A stretch of DNA of 38,464 nt from Oscillospiraceae bacterium (GTDB taxonomy: Bacteria; Bacillota; Clostridia; HGM11514): contig SVJP01000005.1 in the NCBI GenBank assembly GCA_015068925.1, positions 1-38,464 on the forward strand. Reading direction: 5' to 3'. The notes below the pieces were generated by a model. That model did not search any database. It was not told the origin of the DNA and worked only from the letters and a program-made list of their open reading frames with translations. Made by a program: the position numbers and the translations under genes. Positions 26,023 through 35,773 of this stretch are shown piece after piece. Numbering within the stretch: position 1 is the stretch's first letter; each line of letters starts with the position of its first letter.

Positions 26023-27222
26023 ATGTTTAACAAAAAGTCTATCGAAGATATCGCAGTAGCCGGCAAAAAGGTTCTGGTTCGCTGTGACTTCAATGTTCCC
26101 CTGGATGATGACCTGAATATTACCGACGAAACCCGTATCGTAGGTGCGTTGCCTACCATCAATTATCTGATGGAACAGGGTGCAAAGGTAATTCTGTGTT
26201 CTCACTTAGGAAAACCAAAGGGAGAAGCAATTCCGAAATTTTCTTTGGCTCCTGTTGCAAAAAGATTGTCCGAAAAACTGGGCAAGGAAGTTGTGTTTGC
26301 AGCTGATGCAAATGTAGTTGGTGACAATGCCAAGGCTGCAGTTGCCGCTATGAAAGACGGGGATGTCGTTTTGCTGGAAAACACCAGATACCGTGCAGAA
26401 GAAACCAAGAATGTGGAAACCTTCAGTAAGGAACTGGCTTCCTTGGCAGAAGTATTTGTAAATGACGCATTTGGGACTGCTCACCGTGCACATTGCTCTA
26501 CCGTTGGTGTTGCGGAATTTATTGAAGGCGAAGCAGTTTGCGGTTATCTGATTGAAAAGGAAATTAAGTTCTTGGGTAATGCAGTAAACAATCCTGTTCG
26601 TCCCTTGGTTGCTATTTTGGGTGGTTCTAAGGTTTCCAGTAAGATTTCTGTTATTAACAATCTGTTGGAAAAGGTTGATACCCTGATTATCGGCGGCGGA
26701 ATGGCTTATACCTTTATGAAGGCACAGGGTTATGAAGTAGGAAACTCTTTGCTGGAAGAAGATTATATTGATTATGCAAACGAAATGATTGCAAAGGCAA
26801 AGGAAAAGGGCATCAAGTTGTTGCTCCCTGTTGATACTGTAGTGGCACAGGAATTTTCCAATGATGTTCCCTTCAAAACCGTTCCTAACGGCGGAATTGA
26901 ACCCGGTTGGGAAGGTTTGGATATCGGGGAAGAAACCATTAAACTGTACTCCGATGCATTGAAGGATGCAAAGACGGTTGTATGGAACGGACCTATGGGC
27001 GTATTTGAAATGTCCAATTTTGCAAAAGGAACCAATGCCATTGCTGAGATTTTGGCTGAAATTGATGCAACCACCATCATCGGCGGCGGTGACAGTGTTG
27101 CAGCAGTCAATCAGGCAGGCTTAGGTGACAAGATGTCTCATATTTCTACCGGTGGCGGCGCTTCTTTGGAATTCTTAGAAGGCAAAGTTCTGCCCGGTAT
27201 TGATATTCTGAACAACAAATAA
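26023..27222 (+). CDS. pgk: Phosphoglycerate kinase
   Basis: [41 protein letters not shown]. Confidence 0.98.
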   Translation: MFNKKSIEDIAVAGKKVLVRCDFNVPLDDDLNITDETRIVGALPTINYLMEQGAKVILCSHLGKPKGEAIPKFSLAPVAKRLSEKLGKEVVFAADANVVGDNAKAAVAAMKDGDVVLLENTRYRAEETKNVETFSKELASLAEVFVNDAFGTAHRAHCSTVGVAEFIEGEAVCGYLIEKEIKFLGNAVNNPVRPLVAILGGSKVSSKISVINNLLEKVDTLIIGGGMAYTFMKAQGYEVGNSLLEEDYIDYANEMIAKAKEKGIKLLLPVDTVVAQEFSNDVPFKTVPNGGIEPGWEGLDIGEETIKLYSDALKDAKTVVWNGPMGVFEMSNFAKGTNAIAEILAEIDATTIIGGGDSVAAVNQAGLGDKMSHISTGGGASLEFLEGKVLPGIDILNNK

Positions 27223-27247
27223 TTCATACGAGAGGATTGAAATAAAA

Positions 27248-28009
27248 ATGAGTAGAAAATATGTAATTGCCGGAAACTGGAAGATGAACAAAACTCCTTC
27301 CGAGGCAAAGGTTTTGGTAAAAGAGGTTATCGAAGCAATCGGTGCAAAGCCTGAAAATGTAGACGTTATCGTTTGCCCTCCCTTCGTTGCAGTTGATGCA
27401 GCAATGGGTGCGGCTGAAGGAAGCTTTGTAAAGGTTGGTGCTCAGAATCTGCACTTTGAAGCAAAGGGTGCTTATACCGGTGAAATCGCAGCAGATATGC
27501 TCAACGATCTGGGTGTTTCCTATGTTATCATCGGTCACTCTGAACGCAGACAGTATTTTGCAGAAACTGACGAAACTGTTAACAAAAAGGTTCTGACCGC
27601 TTTTGAAGCAGGTTTGACTCCTATTATCTGTGTTGGTGAAACTCTGGAACAAAGAGAACAGGGCATCACCGCTGACCTGATTCGGATGCAGGTAAAAATT
27701 GCATTTGGCGGTGTAACTGCTGACCAGGCAAAGAAAGCAATTATCGCTTACGAACCTGTTTGGGCAATCGGTACCGGTAAAACCGCTACCAACGAACAGG
27801 CTGACGAAGTTTGCGGTATCATCCGTGAAACCATCGGCGAACTGTATGACGGTGCAACTGCTGAAGAAATCATCATTCAGTATGGCGGCAGCATGAATGC
27901 AGGAAATGCAGAAGCTCTCCTTGCTATGCCCAATATCGACGGCGGTCTGATTGGCGGCGCTGCATTAAAGCCCAACGATTTTGCAACTATCGTTAAAAGT
28001 GCGAAATAA
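27248..28009 (+). CDS. tpiA: Triosephosphate isomerase
   Basis: [49 protein letters not shown]. Confidence 0.98.
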   Translation: MSRKYVIAGNWKMNKTPSEAKVLVKEVIEAIGAKPENVDVIVCPPFVAVDAAMGAAEGSFVKVGAQNLHFEAKGAYTGEIAADMLNDLGVSYVIIGHSERRQYFAETDETVNKKVLTAFEAGLTPIICVGETLEQREQGITADLIRMQVKIAFGGVTADQAKKAIIAYEPVWAIGTGKTATNEQADEVCGIIRETIGELYDGATAEEIIIQYGGSMNAGNAEALLAMPNIDGGLIGGAALKPNDFATIVKSAK

Positions 28010-28030
28010 AAAAATTGTAACCATGAAGAA

Positions 28031-28059
28031 AGCGGGTGCAGTGTTGTGCCCGCTTTTTT
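28031..28059 (+). terminator. Intrinsic terminator between tpiA and gpmI
   Basis: AGCGGGtgcagtgttgtgCCCGCTTTTTT. Confidence 0.8.
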
Positions 28060-28079
28060 AAGAGATTGGAGGATCTAAT

Positions 28080-29591
28080 ATGAAACAGTTGATGAGTTTA
28101 ATTATTCTGGATGGTTTTGGAATCAATAATGCAGAATCGGGCAACGCCATTCATTCTGCAAAAACTCCCAATTTGGATGCCTTGTTCCAAAAATATCCTC
28201 ACACCCAAATTGCCGCAAGCGGTATGGATGTAGGATTGCCTGACGGGCAGATGGGAAATTCCGAGGTTGGTCACACCAATATCGGTGCAGGAAGAATTGT
28301 ATATCAGGAATTGACCCGTATCACCAAATCCATTCAGGATGGAGATATGTTTGAAAATCCTGATTTAAAAAGTGCAATGCAAAATTGTATTGAGAAAGGT
28401 ACTGCCTTGCATCTTTTAGGATTGTTGTCTGACGGCGGCGTGCACAGTCATAACACTCACCTGTATGCCTTGATTGAAATGGCAAAGAAAATGGGTGTAA
28501 AGGATATCTGGGTGCATTGTTTCCTGGATGGCAGAGACGTACCCCCTCAGAGCGGTAAGGATTTTGTTCAGGAATTGCAGGAAAAATTGGAAGAAATCGG
28601 TGCAGGTAAGGTGGCAACCGTCATGGGTCGTTACTATGCTATGGACCGTGACAACCGTTGGGAACGCGTTGAAAAAGCTTATGACGCGATGGTAAAAGCA
28701 GAAGGAATCAAGGTTCCCTGTCCCGTTTGTGCCGTTGCAAATTCTTACAAGGAAGAAGTAACCGACGAATTTGTAGTGCCTGCAGTAGTAGAAGGCTTTG
28801 AAGGCATCAAGGAAAATGATTCCATGATTTTCTTTAACTTCCGTCCTGACCGCGCAAGAGAAATTACCAGAACCTTTGTAGACCCCGAGTTTGACGGATT
28901 TGAACGGGAATATTTCCCTGTTCAGTATGTGTGCATGACCCAGTATGATGCTGCAATGCCCAATGTGTCCGTTGCCTACAAGCCCGAAAGCTTAACCGAT
29001 ACCTTCGGAGAATATATCAGCAAGAAGGGACTAAAACAGCTCCGTATTGCTGAAACGGAAAAATATGCCCATGTTACCTTCTTCTTTAATGGCGGCGTAG
29101 AAAAAACCTATGAAGGAGAAAGCCGAATCCTGGTGAATTCTCCCAAGGTTGCCACTTATGATTTACAACCTGAAATGAGTGCTTACGAAGTAACCGAAAA
29201 GGTGTGCGAGCAAATCAGAAGCGGAGAATTGGATGTGATCATCTTAAACTTTGCAAACTGCGACATGGTTGGTCATACCGGTGTGTTTGAAGCGGCAGTT
29301 GCAGCAGTAGAAGCGGTTGACACATGCGTTGGCAAAGTAATGGATGAAATTGAAAAGGTAAACGGAATTGCAATCATTACCGCTGACCACGGAAATGCTG
29401 ATTGCATGGTGGATGACACCACAGGCGGACCCTTTACCGCCCATACCACTAACCCCGTTCCCTTGCTCCTCAATCAGAAGGATGCCAAGCTGAAGGAAGG
29501 CAGACTTGCCGATATTGCTCCCACCATGCTTGACTTGATGGGACTGGAAAAGCCTGCATCCATGACGGGTGAATCTTTGTTAATGAAATAA
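28080..29591 (+). CDS. gpmI: 2,3-bisphosphoglycerate-independent phosphoglycerate mutase
   Basis: [51 protein letters not shown]. Confidence 0.98.
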   Translation: MKQLMSLIILDGFGINNAESGNAIHSAKTPNLDALFQKYPHTQIAASGMDVGLPDGQMGNSEVGHTNIGAGRIVYQELTRITKSIQDGDMFENPDLKSAMQNCIEKGTALHLLGLLSDGGVHSHNTHLYALIEMAKKMGVKDIWVHCFLDGRDVPPQSGKDFVQELQEKLEEIGAGKVATVMGRYYAMDRDNRWERVEKAYDAMVKAEGIKVPCPVCAVANSYKEEVTDEFVVPAVVEGFEGIKENDSMIFFNFRPDRAREITRTFVDPEFDGFEREYFPVQYVCMTQYDAAMPNVSVAYKPESLTDTFGEYISKKGLKQLRIAETEKYAHVTFFFNGGVEKTYEGESRILVNSPKVATYDLQPEMSAYEVTEKVCEQIRSGELDVIILNFANCDMVGHTGVFEAAVAAVEAVDTCVGKVMDEIEKVNGIAIITADHGNADCMVDDTTGGPFTAHTTNPVPLLLNQKDAKLKEGRLADIAPTMLDLMGLEKPASMTGESLLMK

Positions 29592-29606
29592 GAATTGAAA
29601 AAACGA

Positions 29607-29640
29607 CCCCTCATTCGAAAATTCGAGTGAGGGGATTATT
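29607..29640. terminator. Terminator between gpmI and the OB-fold gene
   Basis: CCCCTCATTCGAAAATTCGAGTGAGGGGATTATTTT. Confidence 0.75.
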
Positions 29641-30186
29641 TTAGTGAATACTATGGATATCGAGGCTATAACCAAGTACTTCTCCTACCGATTTCATTTT
29701 TCCTGTTAAGGTTACAATATCTCCTTTTGAAAGCTCTAAAATTTTGGCTTTTTGTTCTTCTGATTGAATATAACATTGTACTCCGGTAATGGCAAAATCA
29801 TTGTCAGTAGGATACAGAGAAATATAAGAACCGCTACTGTCAATGGTACTGAGTCTGCCTGTAATTTCTACATATTGTTTGTTATATTTCTTTTCAGCAC
29901 TCATTGCGTTTCCTTCCAAATCATTCATCATTTCCGAAACATCATAGCTGATATATTCTATTTGTTCCTGTTGTTTTGGTTCTTGTTGAGAAGTGGTGGT
30001 TTCGTTTCCGTTTCCTATATTGGAAATAATTCCAATGACTATGATAACCGCCAATGCAATAAACCACACTCTCTTATAGAATGGCTTTTTCACTTTTCCG
30101 CCACAGTGGGGACAGACTTTTGCGTTTTTTGCAATTTCCTTTTCGCAAGTGTTGCAAGTTGCTAATTTTTTCTTTTCGTTTGACAT
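29641..30186 (-). CDS. Zinc-ribbon membrane protein with C-terminal OB-fold (tRNA_anti-like) domain
   Basis: CNTCEKEIAKNAKVCPHCGG, single TM helix, YVEITGRLSTIDSSGSYISL...KGDIVTLTGKMKSV. Confidence 0.75.
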   Translation of the reverse strand: MSNEKKKLATCNTCEKEIAKNAKVCPHCGGKVKKPFYKRVWFIALAVIIVIGIISNIGNGNETTTSQQEPKQQEQIEYISYDVSEMMNDLEGNAMSAEKKYNKQYVEITGRLSTIDSSGSYISLYPTDNDFAITGVQCYIQSEEQKAKILELSKGDIVTLTGKMKSVGEVLGYSLDIHSIH

Positions 30187-30336
30187 CGTATGTTCCTCCA
30201 ATAAAATAGATTTTAGAAATTTTCTGTAATTATTATATCACACTATCCTTTAAAAAGCAATAGTATCTTATCAATTTATTTATTTTTTGTTTTATAAAGG
30301 ATATAATGAAAGGAGAATGTAAAAGGGTGATATAAT

Positions 30337-30669
30337 ATGGATTTAAAAATTATCGGAAAAAACGTGAAAAATTTGCGCTTAAAAAAAGGATTAACCCAGG
30401 CGCAATTAGCGGAAATGGCAGAAATATCAACGGTTCACATGTCTCATATTGAGACCGGTGCGGTGGCTATGAGTTTGGATTGTTTGATTAATATCAGTAG
30501 TAGTTTGGAGACAACTCCAAATAATATTTTGTTAGGAGAGATTCAATTGTCTTCCGATGGCGCGTTGGAAATACTAAAACAAAGTGTTTCGAATCTTTCT
30601 TCTGATGAAAGTGGCTTATTAATCAAAATTGCAGAATTGCTTGAAGAATTAAAAATAAATCGAAAGTAA
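30337..30669 (+). CDS. XRE-family HTH regulator
   Basis: LKKGLTQAQLAEMAEISTVHMSHIETGAVAMSLDCLINIS. Confidence 0.88.
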   Translation: MDLKIIGKNVKNLRLKKGLTQAQLAEMAEISTVHMSHIETGAVAMSLDCLINISSSLETTPNNILLGEIQLSSDGALEILKQSVSNLSSDESGLLIKIAELLEELKINRK

Positions 30670-30678
30670 ATGATAGGC

Positions 30679-31014
30679 ATGATTAAAAATTTGAAAAATT
30701 TAAGAAAAAGCAAAGGAATCAGTCAGCAACAGCTTGCTGATGTTATTTTGGTGAGCCAGCAATCAGTGAATAAATATGAAAATCATGATGTGGAACCGGA
30801 TATTGATGTTCTGATAAAGATTGCCGATTATTTTGATGTATCTCTTGATTATTTGGTAGGTAGGACGGACATTAAAGAAATGGTAACAAAACCGAAAATG
30901 TCAGATTTGAGTGAAAAGGAAGCAAAATTCGTTCAAAAATTCCGATGTTTGAAGGAAAACCAAAAAGATTTTGTATTTCAATTAATTGATAGTTATAAAA
31001 GTGATAAAGAATAA
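30679..31014 (+). CDS. XRE-family HTH regulator
   Basis: LRKSKGISQQQLADVILVSQQSVNKYENHDVEPDIDVLIKIADYFDVSLDYLVGR; start 30679 or 30670. Confidence 0.9.
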   Translation: MIKNLKNLRKSKGISQQQLADVILVSQQSVNKYENHDVEPDIDVLIKIADYFDVSLDYLVGRTDIKEMVTKPKMSDLSEKEAKFVQKFRCLKENQKDFVFQLIDSYKSDKE

Positions 31015-31136
31015 ACCCAGGCGCGGTGGGGGACAACAAAATCCTACGGATTTGATTGGGGGGGCTTGCTGTAGAGTCCCCTTTGAAATCAAAATTGTTT
31101 AGCAAAAACAAAGCACTGAGTCGATGTTCGCTGAAA

Positions 31137-31219
31137 CCGATATTGCTCCTACCATGCTTGACTTGATGTGGCTGGAAAAGCCTGCATCCATGACGGGTGA
31201 ATCTTTGTTAATGAAATAA
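31137..31219 (+). pseudogene. Duplicated gpmI 3' end (83 bp, 80 identical)
   Basis: CCGATATTGCTC..ACCATGCTTGACTTGATG..CTGGAAAAGCCTGCATCCATGACGGGTGAATCTTTGTTAATGAAATAA matches 29509-29591 with 3 mismatches. Confidence 0.95.
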
Positions 31220-31247
31220 AAAAAGTCCGAAACAGAAAAAAAGAAAG

Positions 31248-31303
31248 ATGAGCCGACCTCCCAATCGTTAGATTTTTGGTCTAACTTTTGGGGGTCGGCT
31301 CAT
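31248..31303. terminator. Strong terminator-like hairpin after the gpmI 3' duplicate
   Basis: ATGAGCCGACCtCCCAA...TTGGGGGTCGGCTCAT. Confidence 0.65.
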
Positions 31304-31321
31304 TTGACATCATCCCCTTTT

Positions 31322-31990
31322 TTATCTCATATTAAACTGCTTTAAGATTCGGTCTGCAAAAAAAACAGAAATGAAATTCACCGTGGCAAAATAGAAAAAA
31401 GCCAGTAAAAACAAAGATAAAAATGCAACGGAATACAATGCCCAAGAAACCAAACCGATGATAAATAAAATTCCTAAGGTCTGATAAATTTTGCTCAATG
31501 CAAGCAAAAATGCATTTTTATAAATATCCAAGACCGTATATCTACCTGTAATTAACAAAGGGTAAAGATAAATTTGCATCATCAAAAACACAATGGAAAT
31601 GATTCCCAAAAGACCTAAGATAATCATGGTAAACACAGAAAGTCTGCTGTATAAAATCAATCCGTCCAGGATCAACATAAACCATAAAATCGCGTTAATC
31701 AGTCCTACAAAAAAGCCCTGTTTAAAATGGCGCTTCATTGCTTTTCTGAAATCGTTCCACAAAAAAATGGGTCGTTCCTCCGACACCTCCCGAAAAATGA
31801 AGGTCATTGCAGCAGTCGCAGGACCGATAGTGATAATGGGGATGCAACAAATCAGATACACCACATTCATCTGCATAATGGTAAATAATTTTCTGCAAAA
31901 CAACTCTAAAAACAAAAAGAATGGTCTTTTTTTCGGAGCATTCGGGTCAATTCCTTTGCCCGGCTTTTCGTAATTGATAAATCGAAACAT
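31322..31990 (-). CDS. DUF624 (YesL-like) membrane protein
   Basis: NVVYLICCIPIITIGPATAAMTFIFRE...KRHFKQGFFVGLINAILW. Confidence 0.82.
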   Translation of the reverse strand: MFRFINYEKPGKGIDPNAPKKRPFFLFLELFCRKLFTIMQMNVVYLICCIPIITIGPATAAMTFIFREVSEERPIFLWNDFRKAMKRHFKQGFFVGLINAILWFMLILDGLILYSRLSVFTMIILGLLGIISIVFLMMQIYLYPLLITGRYTVLDIYKNAFLLALSKIYQTLGILFIIGLVSWALYSVAFLSLFLLAFFYFATVNFISVFFADRILKQFNMR

Positions 31991-32008
31991 ATTTTCTCTC
32001 CTTACGTA

Positions 32009-32782
32009 TTACATTTTTTCAACAAAATAATAAGGCTCTTGTTTTATTTTTTCCGTACCGACTTTCCACATTTCACGACAGTCAACCAAAGCACATTCTG
32101 CCGAAAGAACCTTGCCTCTTTGAAATTTCATAATATGTTCAAGTCTGCTGTATCGCTGCGCATATCCCCTCTGACCGATATAATGATAACGGTAGTCCTT
32201 TTCTGTTCGGTTTCCTTGCCGGTCAATCAGAATATACCGTTTTGTATCCGGACTTAACACATAGGGTGCTTTTGCATATTCCTCTACCCCGTGCATGGAG
32301 GTGTTGGAATCGGTAGAACATCCTAAAAATAACACCTTTCCTCCCCATTGCCCCAATTTGAAAAACGGTGAATTGGGACCAACAGGTTCATCATCAAGCT
32401 CATGATTTTTGATATATTCTTTCTGTCTTGCACCAAGGGCTGCCACCGAGTGAGTGGGATGCATACTGCGTACCACACCGTCCCATTTCATAAACACATT
32501 TGGCATGGCACCTACACAAGCAGGCGTATTTCGCACATCAAATAAAGGATTGTTAACAGGAGGATGGGGATTGACCGTTGCAAAACTGAGTGTAGGAAAC
32601 AACAAGGTTCCCTCATCTCCCAAAAGAGAAAGAAATGCACGAATGACCGTTTCAATTCCCCCATCAACCGGTCCTAACTGCTTATAAGCAGAATGAACCA
32701 GCACGTCATCACCCTTTTTGATTCCCAATTGAGCAAGGTCATCTTTTATTTTAATAAAATCTTCATTTTGTTCTATATCCAT
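32009..32782 (-). CDS. AAC(3)-family N-acetyltransferase
   Basis: VLVHSAYKQLGPVDGG, GTLLFPTLSF, MHPTHSVAALG, GPNSPFFKLGQWGGKVLFLGC, NTSMHGVEE; start moved to 32782. Confidence 0.85.
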   Translation of the reverse strand: MDIEQNEDFIKIKDDLAQLGIKKGDDVLVHSAYKQLGPVDGGIETVIRAFLSLLGDEGTLLFPTLSFATVNPHPPVNNPLFDVRNTPACVGAMPNVFMKWDGVVRSMHPTHSVAALGARQKEYIKNHELDDEPVGPNSPFFKLGQWGGKVLFLGCSTDSNTSMHGVEEYAKAPYVLSPDTKRYILIDRQGNRTEKDYRYHYIGQRGYAQRYSRLEHIMKFQRGKVLSAECALVDCREMWKVGTEKIKQEPYYFVEKM

Positions 32783-32930
32783 TTTGTCTCTTTCCTCCCT
32801 TCTTGTTTTCTTCATTTTATTATACCACAATCCCTTATTTCGGTCAATTCTTTTTCCCTTTTTCAAAAAAATTTTGTTTTTTTTTGCAATTAGGGGTAGA
32901 TTTTTGTTGAAAAATAGGGTATAATATAAG

Positions 32931-33128
32931 AAGTGCCTATGCACCGAGCAGTGAAACTTAAGCTGCAAGCACAAACGAGAAACCAAGAAAACATGATTTT
33001 TGTTTTCTGTTTTGAGTTTAGCGGAGCTGCTTAAGTGAGCGACCGAGAGGGGCTGGAGGCATGACAAAGAAGTGCCTGTGCACCGCTTTAGTGGACGGGC
33101 AGGGAAAGTAAGCCGTGAGCAAAGCTAT
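32931..33128 (+). repeat. GGGGCATAAGCC family repeat, copy B, plus a partial second unit (putative structured leader RNA)
   Basis: AAGTGCCTATGCACCG...AGTGAAACTTAAGCTGCAAGCACAA...GCGGAGCTGCTTAAGTGAGCGACCGAGAGGGGCTGGAGGC...AAGTGCCTGTGCACCG; starts just after TATAAT at 32920-32925. Confidence 0.7.
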
Positions 33129-33170
33129 TATGAAATTAAAAGTTATTGAAATACATAGGAGGTAACAATT

Positions 33171-34118
33171 ATGGCAACCATCACTTGCCCCAATTGTAAC
33201 GCACAATTGGACGAAAACAAAAAATTCTGTACCGAATGCGGAACAAAACTGTTAAAAGAACAACCGGTACAAACAGAACAACCCATAGCAGAAGAACCAA
33301 AAGACGAAATTGCATCTCAGGAAACACAAAAATTTTCATCTTGGGACGACCCGGATATGTCCTTTAAGGATGCTGTCAAGGCAGTATTTCAACAGGACGA
33401 AGAAGAGGAGGAACCCAAACGGAAACCCTTCTGGAAAAAAAGAAAAGAAGAAACTGAAGAGGAAGAAGCTGCATTTGAAGAGGAAGAGTTGGATGCCAAC
33501 CAGCAAACCATTGTAGATTTTTCTGCATTGGCAGGCTCCACCTTGGATGATTCTCCTTATGAACCTATCAGCGCTTGGGGTTTTATCGGTATCTTAGCAT
33601 TACTGGCAATTCCTGTAATCGGATGGATTTTCGCGATTGTCTGGGCATGCGGCGGATGTCGTAAGCTGAACAAGAGAAATTTAGCAAGAGGATATCTGAT
33701 GATTCTTGGCTTGATTGCCATTTTTATTGGTTGTGCATGTTTAGCAATATGGAAAATTGCCCCTGCATTGATTGATACCACCGTTCCTTCCGACCCTGCG
33801 GCACAAACGGAAACTGTTTACACCGTTGAAGGAACAAAGCCTTCTGAAGCAGAGGAAGAACAAATAGACGAAAACAATTCCTTGATTGCTCGGTTACGCG
33901 AAATCGGTCCCGGGATTTGGGATGCTTATTATGACAGAGAGTTAGACGGCGGAGCAGAACTGACTGCGGTATTAGATGGTGACAGGGATACTCTTCTGGG
34001 TATGGGCTACAGTGAAAAAAGTGTTGATCAGGTGTTGAATATAGTTAATGGCGATTTTGAAGCATTAAGCAGTTTGTTAAACCTTGTGGAAGGGCAAACC
34101 GAAGAAGCAACAGAATAA
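33171..34118 (+). CDS. Zinc-ribbon membrane protein with Glu-rich linker
   Basis: ITCPNCNAQLDENKKFCTECGTKL; Glu/Lys-rich segment; two hydrophobic helices; GGAGG before ATG. Confidence 0.75.
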   Translation: MATITCPNCNAQLDENKKFCTECGTKLLKEQPVQTEQPIAEEPKDEIASQETQKFSSWDDPDMSFKDAVKAVFQQDEEEEEPKRKPFWKKRKEETEEEEAAFEEEELDANQQTIVDFSALAGSTLDDSPYEPISAWGFIGILALLAIPVIGWIFAIVWACGGCRKLNKRNLARGYLMILGLIAIFIGCACLAIWKIAPALIDTTVPSDPAAQTETVYTVEGTKPSEAEEEQIDENNSLIARLREIGPGIWDAYYDRELDGGAELTAVLDGDRDTLLGMGYSEKSVDQVLNIVNGDFEALSSLLNLVEGQTEEATE

Positions 34119-34130
34119 GATTGTATAGGA

Positions 34131-34160
34131 AAAATCTCGATTTGATTCGAGGTTTTTCTT
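34131..34160 (+). terminator. Intrinsic terminator
   Basis: AAAATCTCGAtttgatTCGAGGTTTTTCTTTTTT. Confidence 0.8.
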
Positions 34161-34222
34161 TTTTATGGTGGAAATTCTTCGATTTTTATTGAATTTATTT
34201 TTCCGTAGGAAAAATTACCACT

Positions 34223-34375
34223 CGGGGCATAAGCCTTTCTCTGTCCGGCATCCAGCCCCTCTCGGCCACTCACTTAAGCAGCTCCGCTAAGCTCAAAACA
34301 GAAACCTACGATTTCTTCGGTTTCTCCCTTGTGCTTGCAGCTTAAGTTTCGTTGTTCGGGGCATAAGCCTTTCTT
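34223..34375 (-). repeat. GGGGCATAAGCC family repeat, copy C (minus orientation)
   Basis: Reverse complement aligns with copy B over most of its length (GAAACTTAAGCTGCAAGCACAA, TTAGCGGAGCTGCTTAAGTGAG, CCGAGAGGGGCTGGA). Confidence 0.8.
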
Positions 34376-34402
34376 TTCGAAAATTTTTCGAAACCAAATC
34401 TA

Positions 34403-34431
34403 TTGACAAAGAACTGAAAAAAGATTATAAT
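34403..34431 (+). promoter_or_regulatory. Promoter of the MFS gene
   Basis: TTGACA 34403-34408, 17 nt, TATAAT 34426-34431. Confidence 0.8.
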
Positions 34432-34452
34432 ACTGAACCGGAGGCGATAATC

Positions 34453-35721
34453 ATGCAAAAAGACAGTTATACATCCAGCCGTGTCTGTTATATTTTTGAG
34501 GCGGCATTTGAATATTTTATTTCCATTTTGATTTCGGGAGCATATCTGGCAAAGCTGACCTCATATTTGGGTTTTAGTGACGGTTTAACCGCCATTTTAT
34601 CCTCTTTTGTGGCATTGGGATGCAGTTTTCAACTTTTGACCCTGTTCTTTTTTCGCGGAGGAAGAGTGAAACGACGGGTGACCCTGCTTCATATCCTCAA
34701 TCAGCTTTTCTTTATGATGATTTATCTTGTACCCTTCGTTCCGGGGGGCATGGGATTTCGTGCAGGCTTGCTGATTTTCTTCCTGATGGGCGGTTATTTT
34801 ATCTCCAATATCATCAATTCTCCCAAAATCATTTGGTATATGTCCATGGTAGAAGACGGGAAACGGGGTATCTTTACTTGTATCAAAGAAATGATTTCCC
34901 TGATTGGCGGAATGATATTCAACCTTGCAATGGGTGCCATGATTGACCATTTTGAAGCAATCGGACAAATCCGCACCTCCTTTATTCTGGCGGCAGTTAC
35001 CATTTTTGTTTTGACAGTTGCCCATACGCTAACATTAATTTTAGCCAAAGAAAAAGAACCTATTGAACAACCCAAGCAAAATTCGGTTGTGCAACGGTTC
35101 CGTAATGTCATTACAGATTCTGTGATTATGAAGGTGATTGCCACTTCCGTGTTCTGGACCATTTCCAATCACATGGTAGTGTCCTTTTTTGGGACTTATC
35201 AGGTCAAAGAGCTTGGGTTTAGCATGAAATTCGTGGCATTTCTCAGTATTTTATATGCAGTTGCCAGAATTCCTGCTTCCTTTGTGTTGGCACGGTATGC
35301 CGACCGCCACTCCTTTGCCAAAATGTTAAAATTTGCATACGGCTTGGCAGCTTTGGGCTTTTTGGTTGCGGCGTTTACCGTTCCTGCCAACGGAACATTG
35401 TTTTTCCCGTTGTATCATATCTTAAATGCTGCTGCAATGGGAGGGATTAACAGCGCAGAAACCAATCTGATTTTGGATTATGCTCCTCCCGAAAAGCGGA
35501 GCGATGCTTTGGCAGTCAAGCAGACCATTTACGGGCTTTGTGGCTTTTTGTCCACCCTCGCCATTACTCCTTTGTTTGAATATATTCAGAGAAACGGCGG
35601 AATTTTTGGTATTCCCTTGTATGCCCAGCAGGCACTTTCCGTTTTGGCATTGATTTGCACCTTGTTGCTGATTTTGTATCTGGACAAGGTGGTACTGAAG
35701 ATGAAAAAAGAAGAAAATTAA
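34453..35721 (+). CDS. MFS transporter
   Basis: 422 aa, ~12 hydrophobic segments, LARYADRHSFAKML between helices. Confidence 0.85.
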   Translation: MQKDSYTSSRVCYIFEAAFEYFISILISGAYLAKLTSYLGFSDGLTAILSSFVALGCSFQLLTLFFFRGGRVKRRVTLLHILNQLFFMMIYLVPFVPGGMGFRAGLLIFFLMGGYFISNIINSPKIIWYMSMVEDGKRGIFTCIKEMISLIGGMIFNLAMGAMIDHFEAIGQIRTSFILAAVTIFVLTVAHTLTLILAKEKEPIEQPKQNSVVQRFRNVITDSVIMKVIATSVFWTISNHMVVSFFGTYQVKELGFSMKFVAFLSILYAVARIPASFVLARYADRHSFAKMLKFAYGLAALGFLVAAFTVPANGTLFFPLYHILNAAAMGGINSAETNLILDYAPPEKRSDALAVKQTIYGLCGFLSTLAITPLFEYIQRNGGIFGIPLYAQQALSVLALICTLLLILYLDKVVLKMKKEEN

Positions 35722-35773
35722 CAGAATGTCGGTCTAACAGCTGGTAAAAGGTGAGAATAATCAAAGCCGAAAG

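Noticed and set aside
32783-33067. N-terminal extension of the AAC(3) ORF
   Set aside because: Runs through the promoter and repeat B; the family N-terminus begins at MDIEQN (32782).
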